Shown: positions 9,318 through 19,151, numbered from the stretch's first letter. The stretch is DNA of 64,000 bases from Alistipes sp. (GCA_017547175.1 JAFYQI010000008.1:496001-560000); one strand, 5' to 3'. Made by a program: numbers and translations. Notes: a model not told the origin generated them from the letters alone.

Positions 9318-9400
9318 TTTATGGGAGAGCAAAAGATCTACTTTGTGAAAAAATCCACCTTGCCCGAAGAAAAATCCACCATTTATTATTATTTTATATC

Positions 9401-9408
9401 TATATTTG
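9401..9408 (+). promoter_or_regulatory. -7 box of the SusC/SusD promoter
   Basis: TATATTTG lies 73 bases before the susC start, leaving an AT-rich untranslated leader of roughly 65 bases. No -33 box is clear. Confidence 0.6.
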
Positions 9409-9481
9409 CGCCACAAAACAGAAAAAACACCAAATTTAATATCAATTTATCACTATTTGTCTAATTTTAAATGTAAAAAGC

Positions 9482-12400
9482 ATGAAAAAAAATTCTACGA
9501 ATCATGCGCTCGCGGCTATCGCCCGTAAGCTATCACTCGTGGTATGCTTCCTGGCTGTATCTGTGTTCGCATTCGCACAGCAGCGTGTGACCGGTACGGT
9601 AACCGATGCTAACGGCGAGCCGGTAATCGGCGCCAGTGTGATCGTTGAGGGTACGACGACCGGTACGACGACCGGCGCAGATGGTAGCTTTACCATCTCG
9701 GCACCCGCTAACGCTAATCTGGTTGTAGCCTATTTGGGCTTCAAGGATCAGACGGTTGCCGTTGCAGGCAAGACCGCCGTTAATGTACAGCTCGTTGAGG
9801 ATGCAGCTATGCTCGACGATGTAGTAGTAGTTGGTTACGGTACGATGAAGCGTAGCGATTTGACTGGTTCGACCACTTCGTTGCGCAGCGAGGACATTAC
9901 TTCGGTAATGGCTGCCAACCCGATCGAGGCTCTGCAGGGTAAGTCGACCGGTGTTGCTGTATTTACGAACAACCAGCCCGGTGAGGCTCCCACGCTCCGT
10001 ATTCGTGGTTCGGCTTCGATCAACGCCGGTACGGATCCCCTCTACGTAGTAGACGGTTTCCCCCTCACGGATGGTAACATGAACGACTTCAACCCCGCTG
10101 ACGTAGAGTCGATCGAGGTATTGAAGGATGCTTCGGCTACGGCAATCTATGGTTCGCGCGGTGCAAACGGTGTTGTTATGATCACGACCAAGAAGGGTGC
10201 CGAGGGTCGTCACAACATCTCGTTCCATGCTAACCTGGGTGTTCAGTCGCGTGCTCGTCTGCTCGAGACCATCACGGGTCAGGATTTCGTAGATTACATC
10301 AACCTTGCATCGGTAAATCAGGGTAACCCGAAGCCCTTCCCCGCAGGTCACAATGGTCCCTTCTACAACTGGCAGGAGGAGATTATCCAGAAGACCGCGT
10401 TGACGCAGGACTACGGTGTATCGCTCGACGGTGCTACGAAGGATACGCGCTACATGTTCTCGGCCGGTTACTACAACCAGGATGGTCTGATCGAGTCGCA
10501 GGGCTTCGAGAAGGTATCGGTACACACGAACCTGGAGCACGACTTCAACAAGTGGTTCACCATTGGTGCTAATATGCAGTACACGAGCGGTACGCAGAGC
10601 ATCCAGACCGACCCGATCACGAACGATATCTTCCGTTATGGTTGGCCGACCGATCCCCTCTACAACGAGGATGGCTCGTTCAACATTGTACAGCACGGTG
10701 AGGCCTTCAACCCGCTGGCCGACATCGCTGCTACGGATAACCGTCGCATGACGAGCCGTTTCATCGGTAACTTCTTCGCTCAGGTGAACTTCACCGACCA
10801 CTTCAACTATCGTCTGAACATCGGTTACGACGCTAAGAACTCGAACCAGTATGCATGGCTCGGTTCGCAGACGGCAAAGGGTATCCAGGCTGGTTCGACC
10901 ACCGGTAAGGGTACGCACACCTGGGGTCGCAACATGTCGCGTCTGATGGATAACATCTTCACCTACTCGAACCAGTGGGGTGACCACCGCATGTCGTTGA
11001 CGGGTGTTTACTCGTGGCAGGACTACAAGTTCAACACCTCGAGCATGTCGGGTAACTTTACGAATGACGCCATCGCAGCTCACAATTTCAGCTCTGTTGA
11101 CCAGGCTTCGCTCACCGCTTCGTCGGACTACTATGGCAACCGTCTGATCTCGTGGACGGCTCGCGCTACGTATGCTTTCAAGGATAAGTATCTGTTGACG
11201 GCTACGATTCGTTTCGACGGTTCGTCGCGCTTTGGTGCTGACTCGAAGTGGGGTACGTTCCCCTCGGTAGGTCTCGCATGGCGTGTATCGGAGGAGGGCT
11301 TCCTCAAGGACAATGAGGTGGTAACGAACCTCAAGATTCGTGGTAGCTACGGTATCACGGGTAACCAGGAGATTGGTAACTACCAGTCGCTGGCTCGCCT
11401 GGCTAGCACCTCGAGCGATTCGGGTTACTCGAATGGTTCGAGCACGCTCCAGGGCTTCTATGAGTCGGTTGGTAACTCGAAGCTCCAGTGGGAGAAGACC
11501 GCTCAGCTTGACCTCGGTTTCGATTTGACGTTGTGGGATCGTCTGGATGTAAACTTCGACTACTACAACCGTCAGACCTCGGATCTGCTCTACTCGGTGC
11601 CCATCCCCTCGACGTCGGGTTACTCGTCGGTACTGAGCAACGTGGGTGAGGTTTCGAACCAGGGTATTGAGCTCGCTTTGAGCGCTGACATTGTTCGTAC
11701 GAAGGATTGGACGGTAACCGTTGGTGGTAACTTCACTTACAACACGAACGAGATCAAGAAGCTTTACGACGGTGCTGACCGCATCACGGCTTACGACGGT
11801 ATGGGTACGACCGGTCTGGCTCGTGTACTTGAGGTAGGTAACCCCGTAAATGGTGTTTACGCATATCATTCGCTGGGTATCATCAAGTCGCAGGCTGATC
11901 TGGACAACTACCTCGCCAAGATGCCGAAGCTGGCCGGTACGGTTGCTATTGGTTCGGAGATGTATGAGGACGTTGACGGCGACGGTGGTCTGTCGATCAC
12001 GGATGCTCAGTGCATCGGTAGCGTAGAGCCTTCGTTCTTCTATGGTTTCAACGCTTCGGTACGTTGGAAGGAGTTGAAGCTGGCTATTTATGGTCAGGGT
12101 GCTTGGGACTATGCTTCGATGGCCGGTTCGGAGGACTACTACAACAACGGTTCGAAGTGGGCTATCGCTTACCAGAACACGGGTAACTACGCATTGTGGG
12201 CAAACAACACGGTACGTGATCAGATCGGTCTGCCGACCGTAGATGGTTACGCTGAGATGTGGAGCCCCTCGAACCCCAACGGTACGGCTCCTATGGCCGG
12301 TGCTAAGGGTGTGAAGCTGTCGGATCGCACGAATGCCGATTGGGCTTACTTCATCCTGAAGAACGTACAGCTCTCGTACGACTTCTCGAAGATGATCAAC

Positions 12401-12547
12401 TCGAAGTTCATCAAGGGTCTGGTGTTCAACGTAAACTTCCAGAACTTCGGTACGTGGGCTAACCACATTGGTTACAACCCCGAGAACGGTGACGTATCGA
12501 ACCCCTACGCCAAGATTGTTATGTTCGGTGTGAACGCCAAGTTCTAA
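9482..12547 (+). CDS. SusC/RagA family TonB-linked outer membrane protein
   Basis: 1021 residues. A signal peptide ends near Ala32-Gln33. A carboxypeptidase-D-like N-terminal extension covers about 34-105 (VTGTVTDANGEPVIGASV). The TonB box region follows at 112-120 (DDVVVVGYG), then the plug (IRIRG-type segment, LYVVDGFPL, VLKDASATAIYGSRGANGV) and a 22-strand barrel ending in a C-terminal phenylalanine. It imports a bulky nutrient across the outer membrane using TonB energy, capped by the SusD encoded 22 bases downstream. No glycoside hydrolase or sensor gene lies next to the pair, so the substrate is unknown. A 12-base tandem duplication sits in the N-terminal domain. Confidence 0.95.
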   Translation: MKKNSTNHALAAIARKLSLVVCFLAVSVFAFAQQRVTGTVTDANGEPVIGASVIVEGTTTGTTTGADGSFTISAPANANLVVAYLGFKDQTVAVAGKTAVNVQLVEDAAMLDDVVVVGYGTMKRSDLTGSTTSLRSEDITSVMAANPIEALQGKSTGVAVFTNNQPGEAPTLRIRGSASINAGTDPLYVVDGFPLTDGNMNDFNPADVESIEVLKDASATAIYGSRGANGVVMITTKKGAEGRHNISFHANLGVQSRARLLETITGQDFVDYINLASVNQGNPKPFPAGHNGPFYNWQEEIIQKTALTQDYGVSLDGATKDTRYMFSAGYYNQDGLIESQGFEKVSVHTNLEHDFNKWFTIGANMQYTSGTQSIQTDPITNDIFRYGWPTDPLYNEDGSFNIVQHGEAFNPLADIAATDNRRMTSRFIGNFFAQVNFTDHFNYRLNIGYDAKNSNQYAWLGSQTAKGIQAGSTTGKGTHTWGRNMSRLMDNIFTYSNQWGDHRMSLTGVYSWQDYKFNTSSMSGNFTNDAIAAHNFSSVDQASLTASSDYYGNRLISWTARATYAFKDKYLLTATIRFDGSSRFGADSKWGTFPSVGLAWRVSEEGFLKDNEVVTNLKIRGSYGITGNQEIGNYQSLARLASTSSDSGYSNGSSTLQGFYESVGNSKLQWEKTAQLDLGFDLTLWDRLDVNFDYYNRQTSDLLYSVPIPSTSGYSSVLSNVGEVSNQGIELALSADIVRTKDWTVTVGGNFTYNTNEIKKLYDGADRITAYDGMGTTGLARVLEVGNPVNGVYAYHSLGIIKSQADLDNYLAKMPKLAGTVAIGSEMYEDVDGDGGLSITDAQCIGSVEPSFFYGFNASVRWKELKLAIYGQGAWDYASMAGSEDYYNNGSKWAIAYQNTGNYALWANNTVRDQIGLPTVDGYAEMWSPSNPNGTAPMAGAKGVKLSDRTNADWAYFILKNVQLSYDFSKMINSKFIKGLVFNVNFQNFGTWANHIGYNPENGDVSNPYAKIVMFGVNAKF

Positions 12548-12569
12548 TTCAAAAATCACAACGTAAATT

Positions 12570-14159
12570 ATGAAAGCATTGAAATATTTGATGGTGAGTG
12601 TGGCATTCTTCACCGCTGCTGTGAGCGGTTTTACGAGCTGCACTGACCTGGAGGAGACCCCCTACACCTTTATCGACCCGAACTCGTACTATACGACCGA
12701 GGCCGAGGTTGAGACGGCTCTTATGGCCACCTACAACCGTTTCCGCCGTATTTATAGCGGTAACAACTCGCTCTACATTGCTCATCTCGAGCTGCTCACC
12801 GAGCAGGGTTGGCCCAACTACACGAAGGACAACATGGATGCCATCAGCAAGTGGGCTTACGCAAACGACGCCAGCACGGGTGGTGTAATGAAGGTTTGGG
12901 GTTATGCTTACGAGTGTATCAACCGTGCCAACATCGTGTTGGGTCGTGCTGATCAGGTTGCCATGAGCGAGGAGTCGCGTAACCGCATCAAGGGTCAGGC
13001 CCTCTTCCTCCGTGGTTACACCTTCTTCCACCTGCTTCGTCTGTGGGGTGGTATTCCGCTGCCTTTGACCTATACGAACGGTATCGACGGTCTGGAGAAG
13101 CCCCGCGCTACGATCGAGGAGAGCTACGAGCAGGCTATCCAGGATATCGAGGACGCTGCTGCCCTGCTGCCCGAGAAGGGTGCTGCCAACTACGACGTAT
13201 GGCGCATTTCGAAGGGTGCTTGCCACGCTGCCCTGGGTCAGATCTACCTCTATCGTGCTTCGATGAACAACAACAACACGGAGTACCTGACCAAGTCGCA
13301 GAGCTACAGCAAGATGGTTATCGATTCGAAGAAGTACAGCCTCATGCCGAACTTCACGGATAACTTCTACTGGTTTAACACCAATGCTAAGAACAACGCA
13401 GAGTCGATCTTCGAGCTGCAGTACTCGGCACAGAGCGGTCAGAGCAACAACATGCACATTCGCTTCGGTCTGGGTCGTACGAACAACGCCTTCTTCGGTT
13501 GCTACCAGTACTGCCGCTTTGGTGTATCGGGCTTCCTCTACAAGGAGATGGTTGACAACGGTGACAAGCGCGCCGAGGCTCTGCTGTCGTACTTCAATGG
13601 CGATGGCGACGGTTCGAAGGTAACTCGTGATCACTACTACATCAAGGATGAGTTCCGTTGGGAGCCCAAGGTAACGAATGACAAGGGTGGTGAGCACATG
13701 TGCGTATTCAACCTGAAGTACTTCGACCGCCACACGGATTACAACCTGCAGCAGCCCTGCGCTAACTTCGGTATCCTGCGCTATGCTGACGTACTGCTCA
13801 ACTATGCAGAGGCTTCGAACCTGCTGAAGGCCGGTGATGGTCTGAATGAGCTGAACCAGATTCGTTCGCGTGCCGGTCTGGCTGCCTTCTCGGGCTCGCA
13901 GGCTGAGATCGACAACGATATCCTGAACCAGCGTCGCTACGAGTTCGTAGGTGAGGCGAAGGTTTACTTCGACGAGCTGCGTAAGGATAAGATTGCCGAG
14001 TTTGCTGCTGACAAGTGCAAGCGCGGTGTTGAGGAGGGTATCATCTACATCAGCGACCTTGTATTCAAGGCTAAGAAGGATTACCTCTTCAAGATTCCGC
14101 AGGGTGACCTCGATGGTAACAAGGCCCTGGAGCAGAATCCTGACAACGTTTCGAAGTAA
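12570..14159 (+). CDS. RagB/SusD family nutrient-uptake outer membrane lipoprotein
   Basis: 529 residues. A lipoprotein signal ends at Cys24 and is followed by TDLEE, an acidic surface-export signal. The typical SusD plan is seen: an N-terminal helix block (VETALMATYNRFRR), a TPR-rich middle with KGQALFLRGYTFFHLLRLWGG, and a C-terminal block with YADVLLNYAEASNLL and NQIRSRAGL. It pairs with the preceding SusC in a lid-and-barrel transporter. A GC-rich hairpin follows the stop. Confidence 0.95.
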   Translation: MKALKYLMVSVAFFTAAVSGFTSCTDLEETPYTFIDPNSYYTTEAEVETALMATYNRFRRIYSGNNSLYIAHLELLTEQGWPNYTKDNMDAISKWAYANDASTGGVMKVWGYAYECINRANIVLGRADQVAMSEESRNRIKGQALFLRGYTFFHLLRLWGGIPLPLTYTNGIDGLEKPRATIEESYEQAIQDIEDAAALLPEKGAANYDVWRISKGACHAALGQIYLYRASMNNNNTEYLTKSQSYSKMVIDSKKYSLMPNFTDNFYWFNTNAKNNAESIFELQYSAQSGQSNNMHIRFGLGRTNNAFFGCYQYCRFGVSGFLYKEMVDNGDKRAEALLSYFNGDGDGSKVTRDHYYIKDEFRWEPKVTNDKGGEHMCVFNLKYFDRHTDYNLQQPCANFGILRYADVLLNYAEASNLLKAGDGLNELNQIRSRAGLAAFSGSQAEIDNDILNQRRYEFVGEAKVYFDELRKDKIAEFAADKCKRGVEEGIIYISDLVFKAKKDYLFKIPQGDLDGNKALEQNPDNVSK

Positions 14160-14183
14160 TTTTTGAAACAATAGATAGGAAAA

Positions 14184-14222
14184 GTGTCCGCCCCGACTTC
14201 GGTCAGGGCGGACACGCTGTTT
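14184..14222 (+). terminator. Hairpin terminator of the SusC/SusD pair
   Basis: A 10-bp stem (14184-14193 with 14206-14215) encloses an inner GAC-TTCG-GTC tetraloop hairpin. The following T tract is short and broken, so it may also act as an mRNA-stabilising 3' end. Confidence 0.65.
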
Positions 14223-14318
14223 CTGGGGGTGTGACGAGAGTCCATAAAACAAGAATAATGTGAGCCCAGGAGTGCAGGACAAATTAGCAGGAGTAGTAGC
14301 GAATCTTAAAAAATTTTG

Positions 14319-14326
14319 TAACTTTA
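14319..14326 (+). promoter_or_regulatory. Possible -7 box (TAACTTTA) before the HAD hydrolase
   Basis: TAACTTTA differs from TAnnTTTG only in the last base and lies 21 bases before the start codon. The same octamer occurs before rnhB and dprA. Confidence 0.4.
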
Positions 14327-14346
14327 TGCCATAAACTGACCGCATT

Positions 14347-15189
14347 ATGGAAAATCCGCGTTTTACGATAGCCTTGATTTATGATTTTGATGGCACGCTT
14401 GCCCCGGGCAATATGCAGGAGTATGATTTTATTCCGGCCGTAGGTAAGAGCAACAAGGAGTTTTGGACCGAGGCCAACGATCTAGCCGAGCAGCAAGATG
14501 CCGATGGCGTTTTGACCTATATGGCGCGCATGATTCAGTCGGCTCGCTCGAAGGGCCTTTCGTTGCGTCGGGAAGCGTTCCGCGAGTCGGGCCGCAAGGT
14601 GCAACTCTACAAGGGCGTTAAAGAGTGGTTTGGACGCATCAATCGCTACGGTGAGGAGCGTGGTATCCGCATCCTGCATTATATCAATTCTTCGGGTCTT
14701 ACGGAGATTATTGAGGGTACGGAGATTGCCCACGAGTTCCGTAAGATCTACGCCTGCTCGTTCCTCTACGATGTGGATGGCATCGCCTACTGGCCCGCTG
14801 TGGCCGTCAACTACACGAATAAGACGCAGTTTATCTTCAAGATCAATAAGGGTGTCGAGTCGGTCTTTGATTCGACTTTGGTAAATCGTTATATTCCCGA
14901 AGAGGAGCGTCCGGTTCCCTTCAAGCATATGATCTATGTAGGCGATGGTACGACCGATATCCCCTGCATGCGTCTGGTGAAGAACTCTGGCGGCCACTCG
15001 ATCGCCGTCTACAACCCCGAGCAGACGGTGGCTCGCAAGGATATGGCGGCGCTGATTCACGACAACCGCGTGAATCATGTGGCTCCGGCCGACTATACTG
15101 AAGGCGGCGAGATGGATCGCCTGGTGAAGACGATTATCGACAAGATGGAGCTCGATGATCGCCTGAAGCGGATGGAGGTTGCCAAGTAA
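14347..15189 (+). CDS. HAD superfamily phosphohydrolase
   Basis: 280 residues. The nucleophile motif DFDGTL (Asp13, Asp15) and the late acidic motif VGDGTTDIPCM identify a haloacid-dehalogenase phosphatase. The serine/threonine motif is probably INSSG. The substrate is not evident. It opens a same-strand run that extends to the pectate lyase. No terminator is seen before the next gene, 27 bases on. Cytoplasmic, as no signal peptide is seen. Confidence 0.85.
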   Translation: MENPRFTIALIYDFDGTLAPGNMQEYDFIPAVGKSNKEFWTEANDLAEQQDADGVLTYMARMIQSARSKGLSLRREAFRESGRKVQLYKGVKEWFGRINRYGEERGIRILHYINSSGLTEIIEGTEIAHEFRKIYACSFLYDVDGIAYWPAVAVNYTNKTQFIFKINKGVESVFDSTLVNRYIPEEERPVPFKHMIYVGDGTTDIPCMRLVKNSGGHSIAVYNPEQTVARKDMAALIHDNRVNHVAPADYTEGGEMDRLVKTIIDKMELDDRLKRMEVAK

Positions 15190-15216
15190 AGAAAGTATTT
15201 AGAAAAGGGTGTCTTT

Positions 15217-15870
15217 ATGAAAACATGGATCTGTTTAGCGTGGGCGTTGCTGCTGATGGGTTCGTTGTCGGCACAAGAGCGTCGGGTGGAGTATGACGAT
15301 GTGAATAATACCGTCACAGTCACGCGTGTCCTTCCCCAACACCAACCTAAGCACGATTTTCGTGTGGGTGTAGGTTCCATTTCACTCATTTCGATAGCTG
15401 CGATGGATGGGTTCGGAAGTGTTGATGAAGAGTTCAACTTTCGTGGGGAGATGGCCCATGCCAACACCTATCTTTCGGATCAATATTTCACCGGAACATA
15501 TACCCTCAGCTATAGCTATGAGACCAAGCGTTGGTGGCAGGTGGGTGCTACGGTGGGCTTTGGCGCAGCAGTGCGTTCGCGCCTTCATAACGATACCGGA
15601 GCACGTGTGAGTCGCGAAAATCAATATATGGCAGCCGTGATGCCGACCGTGCGTTTTGTCTATATGAATCGCGAGAAGGTGCAGCTCTACTCCTCCGTGT
15701 CGCTGGGTGTGGTCTATGGATCTGCTGTAGGCTGTGCTCCCTGGGACGATTTGACGCTCTTTGGTTGCTCGTTTGGTCGACGATTCTTTGGCTTTGCAGA
15801 GATTGGTGCGGGTCCGTTTGGCTGGGGACGAGCAGGTGTTGGTTATCGTTTTGAAACAAGCAAAAAGTAG
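15217..15870 (+). CDS. Hypothetical secreted protein, probable outer-membrane beta-barrel
   Basis: 217 residues with a clean signal peptide (about 1-20, ending LSAQ). The mature part has alternating aromatic beta strands (YFTGTYTLSYSYETKRWWQ, TVGFGAAV, KVQLYSSVSLGVVYG) and ends in GAGPFGWGRAGVGYRFE, like a small eight-stranded barrel. No named family was recognised. It lies 11 bases before a lipoprotein gene, so the two may work together in the envelope. Confidence 0.6.
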   Translation: MKTWICLAWALLLMGSLSAQERRVEYDDVNNTVTVTRVLPQHQPKHDFRVGVGSISLISIAAMDGFGSVDEEFNFRGEMAHANTYLSDQYFTGTYTLSYSYETKRWWQVGATVGFGAAVRSRLHNDTGARVSRENQYMAAVMPTVRFVYMNREKVQLYSSVSLGVVYGSAVGCAPWDDLTLFGCSFGRRFFGFAEIGAGPFGWGRAGVGYRFETSKK

Positions 15871-15881
15871 GAGGGCGACAT

Positions 15882-16610
15882 ATGAAAAGGTATATTCTTC
15901 TTTTTTGTGTGGCTCTCATGAGCCTGACAGGTTGTAAAATCGAGGAGGGTGGTGAGCCGGGGATGGATCGTTCAGGTCGAATTCTGACAAATCAGGTCCT
16001 GGGAACTTTGGGCCAGATGGGGGCTACCGGCGAGGTTCGCTATGCGATCTATGCTGATGCGTTGTTGCGTGGCGATACGCGGGCTGCAGATTGGATGAAG
16101 ATGTTGTGGTTCTTTAAGAGTACGGTTACCGTCGAGGAGGAGCAAATCATCTTTGATAGCAGTTATGGCGGGCGACATATTTTACAGACGGGAGGCATTT
16201 TGCTCGCGGAGGGGGTGAGCTGGTCGCTGTTTTACGAGCGTACGGATTCCCGACGTGAGCTTTGCTCCACGTTTGTCGGAGTGGCGGGTGGCAATCACCC
16301 ATTCCTGTTTTGTGAAGAGGCCGATGATTCAGACCGTGGCGAACGGGCTGTTGAGCTGGTTGTCGATTATGAGTTTGAAGATTCGGCGAGCAGCCTTGTG
16401 GTTGTCAAGTATCACGGAGGTGGTCGTGTGACGGAGAACGACTATTCGATCGATTTTTCCATCAGCGACGAGAGACCGTTGTGTTTTCAGGATAGTGCCG
16501 CCAATCCGTTTTCAGGAGAGATGGAGATCGCCTATAAAGACCATCTAACCCCCGCGCAATATCGTTGCACGGTACGATATGAGAATTACGAAGCAATATA
16601 TACACCATGA
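15882..16610 (+). CDS. Hypothetical lipoprotein
   Basis: 242 residues. The lipobox LTGC gives the lipid cysteine at residue 18, followed by KIEEGGEPG. The rest is beta-rich and unlike any family that I can name. It sits 11 bases after a probable barrel gene. Its last four bases (ATGA) overlap the rdgB start, which suggests translational coupling. Confidence 0.6.
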   Translation: MKRYILLFCVALMSLTGCKIEEGGEPGMDRSGRILTNQVLGTLGQMGATGEVRYAIYADALLRGDTRAADWMKMLWFFKSTVTVEEEQIIFDSSYGGRHILQTGGILLAEGVSWSLFYERTDSRRELCSTFVGVAGGNHPFLFCEEADDSDRGERAVELVVDYEFEDSASSLVVVKYHGGGRVTENDYSIDFSISDERPLCFQDSAANPFSGEMEIAYKDHLTPAQYRCTVRYENYEAIYTP

Positions 16611-17188
16611 AAATCATCTTTGCTACGAACAATGCCCACAAGCTGAGCGAGGTGCAGGCTGTGTTGGGTGATGGCTTTGAGTTGGTGACGCCCCGCATGT
16701 GCGGCGTGGAGGAGGATATTCCCGAGACGGCCGAGACGCTGGAGGGCAATGCCTCGCAGAAGGCGCACTACCTCTATGAGAAGACCGGCTTGGACTGCTT
16801 TGCCGACGATACGGGCCTGGAGGTGGAGGCCTTGGATGGTGAGCCGGGGGTACATTCGGCACGCTACGCCACCGATGGTCACGACTTTGCGGCCAACAAC
16901 CGCTTGCTGTTGAAGAATATGGAGGGCCAGGAGAATCGCCGAGCCCGTTTCCGCACTGTGATTTCGCTCATCGAGGGGGGCGAGGAGCATCTCTTTGAGG
17001 GTATTGTCGAGGGTCGCATCATCGACCACGAGAGTGGAACGGAGGGCTTCGGCTACGATCCGCTGTTTGTGCCCGATGGCTTCGATCGCACCTTTGCCGA
17101 GATGACGGCTGACGAGAAGAATGAGATTTCGCACCGCGGACGTGCCGTGAGAAAGTTGGTTGCCTATTTGCACGAGAAGCAAAAATAG
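16607..17188 (+). CDS. rdgB: XTP/dITP diphosphatase (non-canonical purine NTP pyrophosphatase)
   Basis: 193 residues. This house-cleaning enzyme hydrolyses dITP, XTP and related nucleotides to monophosphates. The N-terminal ATNNAHKLSE substrate motif (residues 6-15), FADDTGLEV and GVHSARYA are present, as is EGFGYDPLF near the C-terminus. The start codon overlaps the previous stop by four bases, and folE begins 8 bases after its stop. Confidence 0.96.
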   Translation: MKIIFATNNAHKLSEVQAVLGDGFELVTPRMCGVEEDIPETAETLEGNASQKAHYLYEKTGLDCFADDTGLEVEALDGEPGVHSARYATDGHDFAANNRLLLKNMEGQENRRARFRTVISLIEGGEEHLFEGIVEGRIIDHESGTEGFGYDPLFVPDGFDRTFAEMTADEKNEISHRGRAVRKLVAYLHEKQK

Positions 17189-17196
17189 CCTAAAAA

Positions 17197-17811
17197 ATGA
17201 ACGCTATGGAAGAGAATTACAAGAAGCAGGAGTTGTACGATCCCGAGACGATCGAGCACCTCAAAGAACACTATACGGCGGTACTGCGCCTTCTGGGTGA
17301 GGATCCCGAGCGCGAGGGCTTGGTAAAGACCCCCGAGCGCATGGCCAAGGCGATGTGCTTTTTGACGCAGGGCTACGATCAGAATCCGCTGGAGATTCTG
17401 CGCTCGGCCATGTTTAACGAGAAGTATAAGCAGATGGTGCTGGTGAAGGATATCGAGTTCTACTCGATGTGCGAGCACCACGTGTTGCCCTTCTACGGTA
17501 AGGCGCATGTGGCCTACATTCCGAATGGTCGCATCACGGGCCTTTCGAAGATTGCCCGCGTGGTAGAGTGTTTTGCGCGTCGTCTGCAGGTGCAGGAGCG
17601 CCTCACGGTGCAGATTCGTGACTGCATCCAAGAGGCACTTGATCCGCTGGGTGTGGCTGTGGTGATCGAGGCGAGCCATATGTGTATGCAGATGCGCGGT
17701 GTGGAGAGCCAGCAGTCGGCCACGACGACCTCGGCCTTCACGGGTATCTTCCTCAAGGACCACCGCACGCGCGAGGAGTTTATGAACCTTATTTCGCACA
17801 AGTATAGATAA
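17197..17811 (+). CDS. folE: GTP cyclohydrolase I
   Basis: 204 residues from the first ATG; a second ATG nine bases on (17206) is equally possible. The enzyme converts GTP to dihydroneopterin triphosphate, the first step of folate synthesis. The zinc-site signatures CEHHVLPF and [10 protein letters not shown] are intact, and so is the C-terminal TSAFTGIF segment. It lies in the same run as rdgB and the pectate lyase gene, which starts 4 bases after its stop. Confidence 0.96.
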   Translation: MNAMEENYKKQELYDPETIEHLKEHYTAVLRLLGEDPEREGLVKTPERMAKAMCFLTQGYDQNPLEILRSAMFNEKYKQMVLVKDIEFYSMCEHHVLPFYGKAHVAYIPNGRITGLSKIARVVECFARRLQVQERLTVQIRDCIQEALDPLGVAVVIEASHMCMQMRGVESQQSATTTSAFTGIFLKDHRTREEFMNLISHKYR

Positions 17812-17815
17812 TCTT

Positions 17816-19036
17816 ATGAAACGTATATTGCTCGCTTTTGCGCTCCTCTGCATGGCAACCTCGCTCTCGGCGCAGGTGCATGAGGCAGTGCGACAATCGT
17901 GGGGCCGTCTGGCCAACCGCATGCCGGCCGAGTGGTATGGCTCGGAAGAGGCGGTGGCATTGGCCGAGAAGGTGATGGATGCACAACTCCCCAGTGGTGG
18001 CTGGTGCAAGAACATCCCCTGGAACCAGATGACGGAGAAACACGAGAAATCGTTGGCGCGGGCCAAAGAGATCGGTTCGTCGATCTTCGACAACAACGCT
18101 ACGACCACCGAGATGCGTTTCTTGGCCAAGGTCTATGCCTTGCACCCCGATAAACGTTACAAGCAGGCTTTCGATCGAGCTTTCCAGTTGATTATTGAGG
18201 CACAGTATGAGAGTGGCGGTTGGCCGATGTTCTATCCCCTCACGGAGGCGTGCTACAGAGCCCATGGCATCACCAATCCGGTTACGGGTAAGAATTATAT
18301 CAGCCACATCAACTTCAACGACAATGCGATGTCGAACATCTTGATGGTGTTGAAGCAGATCTATGAGGGTGCAGAGCCCTGGGCCTTGATTGTGGACAAG
18401 AAGCAACAGAAAGCGGCTAAAAAGAGTTACTACAAGGGTATTCAGTGCATCCTCGACTGCCAGATTGATGGCGAGTATGAGCAATACATCTTCCGAGAGA
18501 CGCCGAATGGTAAGATCATTGCCGATCGTCGCGTGGGCGATGCTCCGCTCTCGGTGTGGTGTGCTCAGCATGATGCCGAAACCCTCGAGCCGGCTCAGGC
18601 CCGCGCTTATGAGTTCCCATCGTACAGCGGAGGTGAGACGGTTGGCCTCCTAAAAACGCTGATGGAGGTCGATCCGCTCGATATTCCGAAGGGCTATCCC
18701 ACGATGTGGAGCGACATTCAGCGCTCGGTGAAGGCTGCCGTTGAGTGGCTCGATGCACACCGCATCTGCGATTGTGACTATGTGAACATCTTTGAGGATC
18801 GCACGCCGGTGGATCGCAAGCTGGTTGAGGCCAAGGGTCAGCGCAATGTGTGGGCCCGTTTCTATGAGTTGACCACCGCTCGTCCGATCTTCGGCATGTA
18901 TGACTTTGTGCGTCTCTACTCGCTCGACGAGGTGTTGCTCGATCGTCGCATGAGCTACGGCTGGTACTCGAAGAATGTGGAGCGTGTCATCGAGCGCGAC
19001 TACCCGCGTTGGAAGCAAAAACACAAGATAGAGTAG
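17816..19036 (+). CDS. pelA: Pectate lyase, polysaccharide lyase family 10
   Basis: 406 residues with a signal peptide (1-20, ending LSAQ), so the product is periplasmic or exported. It matches PL10 lyases, which cleave polygalacturonate by beta-elimination: DAQLPSGGWCKNIPW near residues 45-60, FDNNATTTEMRFL, ESGGWPMFYPL, HINFNDNAMSNIL, and a C-terminal AKGQRNVWARFYEL and RPIFGMYDF block. The acidic and arginine residues in the last blocks fit the active site. It lies only 4 bases after folE, with no SusCD pair adjacent, which is unusual for a pectin enzyme. A terminator follows. Confidence 0.88.
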   Translation: MKRILLAFALLCMATSLSAQVHEAVRQSWGRLANRMPAEWYGSEEAVALAEKVMDAQLPSGGWCKNIPWNQMTEKHEKSLARAKEIGSSIFDNNATTTEMRFLAKVYALHPDKRYKQAFDRAFQLIIEAQYESGGWPMFYPLTEACYRAHGITNPVTGKNYISHINFNDNAMSNILMVLKQIYEGAEPWALIVDKKQQKAAKKSYYKGIQCILDCQIDGEYEQYIFRETPNGKIIADRRVGDAPLSVWCAQHDAETLEPAQARAYEFPSYSGGETVGLLKTLMEVDPLDIPKGYPTMWSDIQRSVKAAVEWLDAHRICDCDYVNIFEDRTPVDRKLVEAKGQRNVWARFYELTTARPIFGMYDFVRLYSLDEVLLDRRMSYGWYSKNVERVIERDYPRWKQKHKIE

Positions 19037-19060
19037 TCAATCAAGCATAGAGTGAGTTAA

Positions 19061-19098
19061 TGGGCTGTCTAACCAAAGCGTTGGACGGCCCATTTTGT
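19061..19098 (+). terminator. Terminator after the pectate lyase gene
   Basis: An imperfect stem (19061-19073 with 19080-19092, TGGGC against GCCCA at its base) is followed by a short T-rich tract. It ends the run that begins at 14347. Confidence 0.65.
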
Positions 19099-19151
19099 GT
19101 TTGGTATAGATTTTGGATTTTGTGTCTCGGAAACATTTACTATCACGCAAG

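Noticed and set aside
9533..12643. A 1036-codon open frame on the minus strand through susC
   Set aside because: It mirrors the strongly codon-biased susC gene and gives a protein rich in Arg, Val and Leu with no family features. susC on the other strand is certain.
12549..14345. A 598-codon minus-strand frame over the SusD gene
   Set aside because: It is an antisense shadow of susD with the same odd composition.
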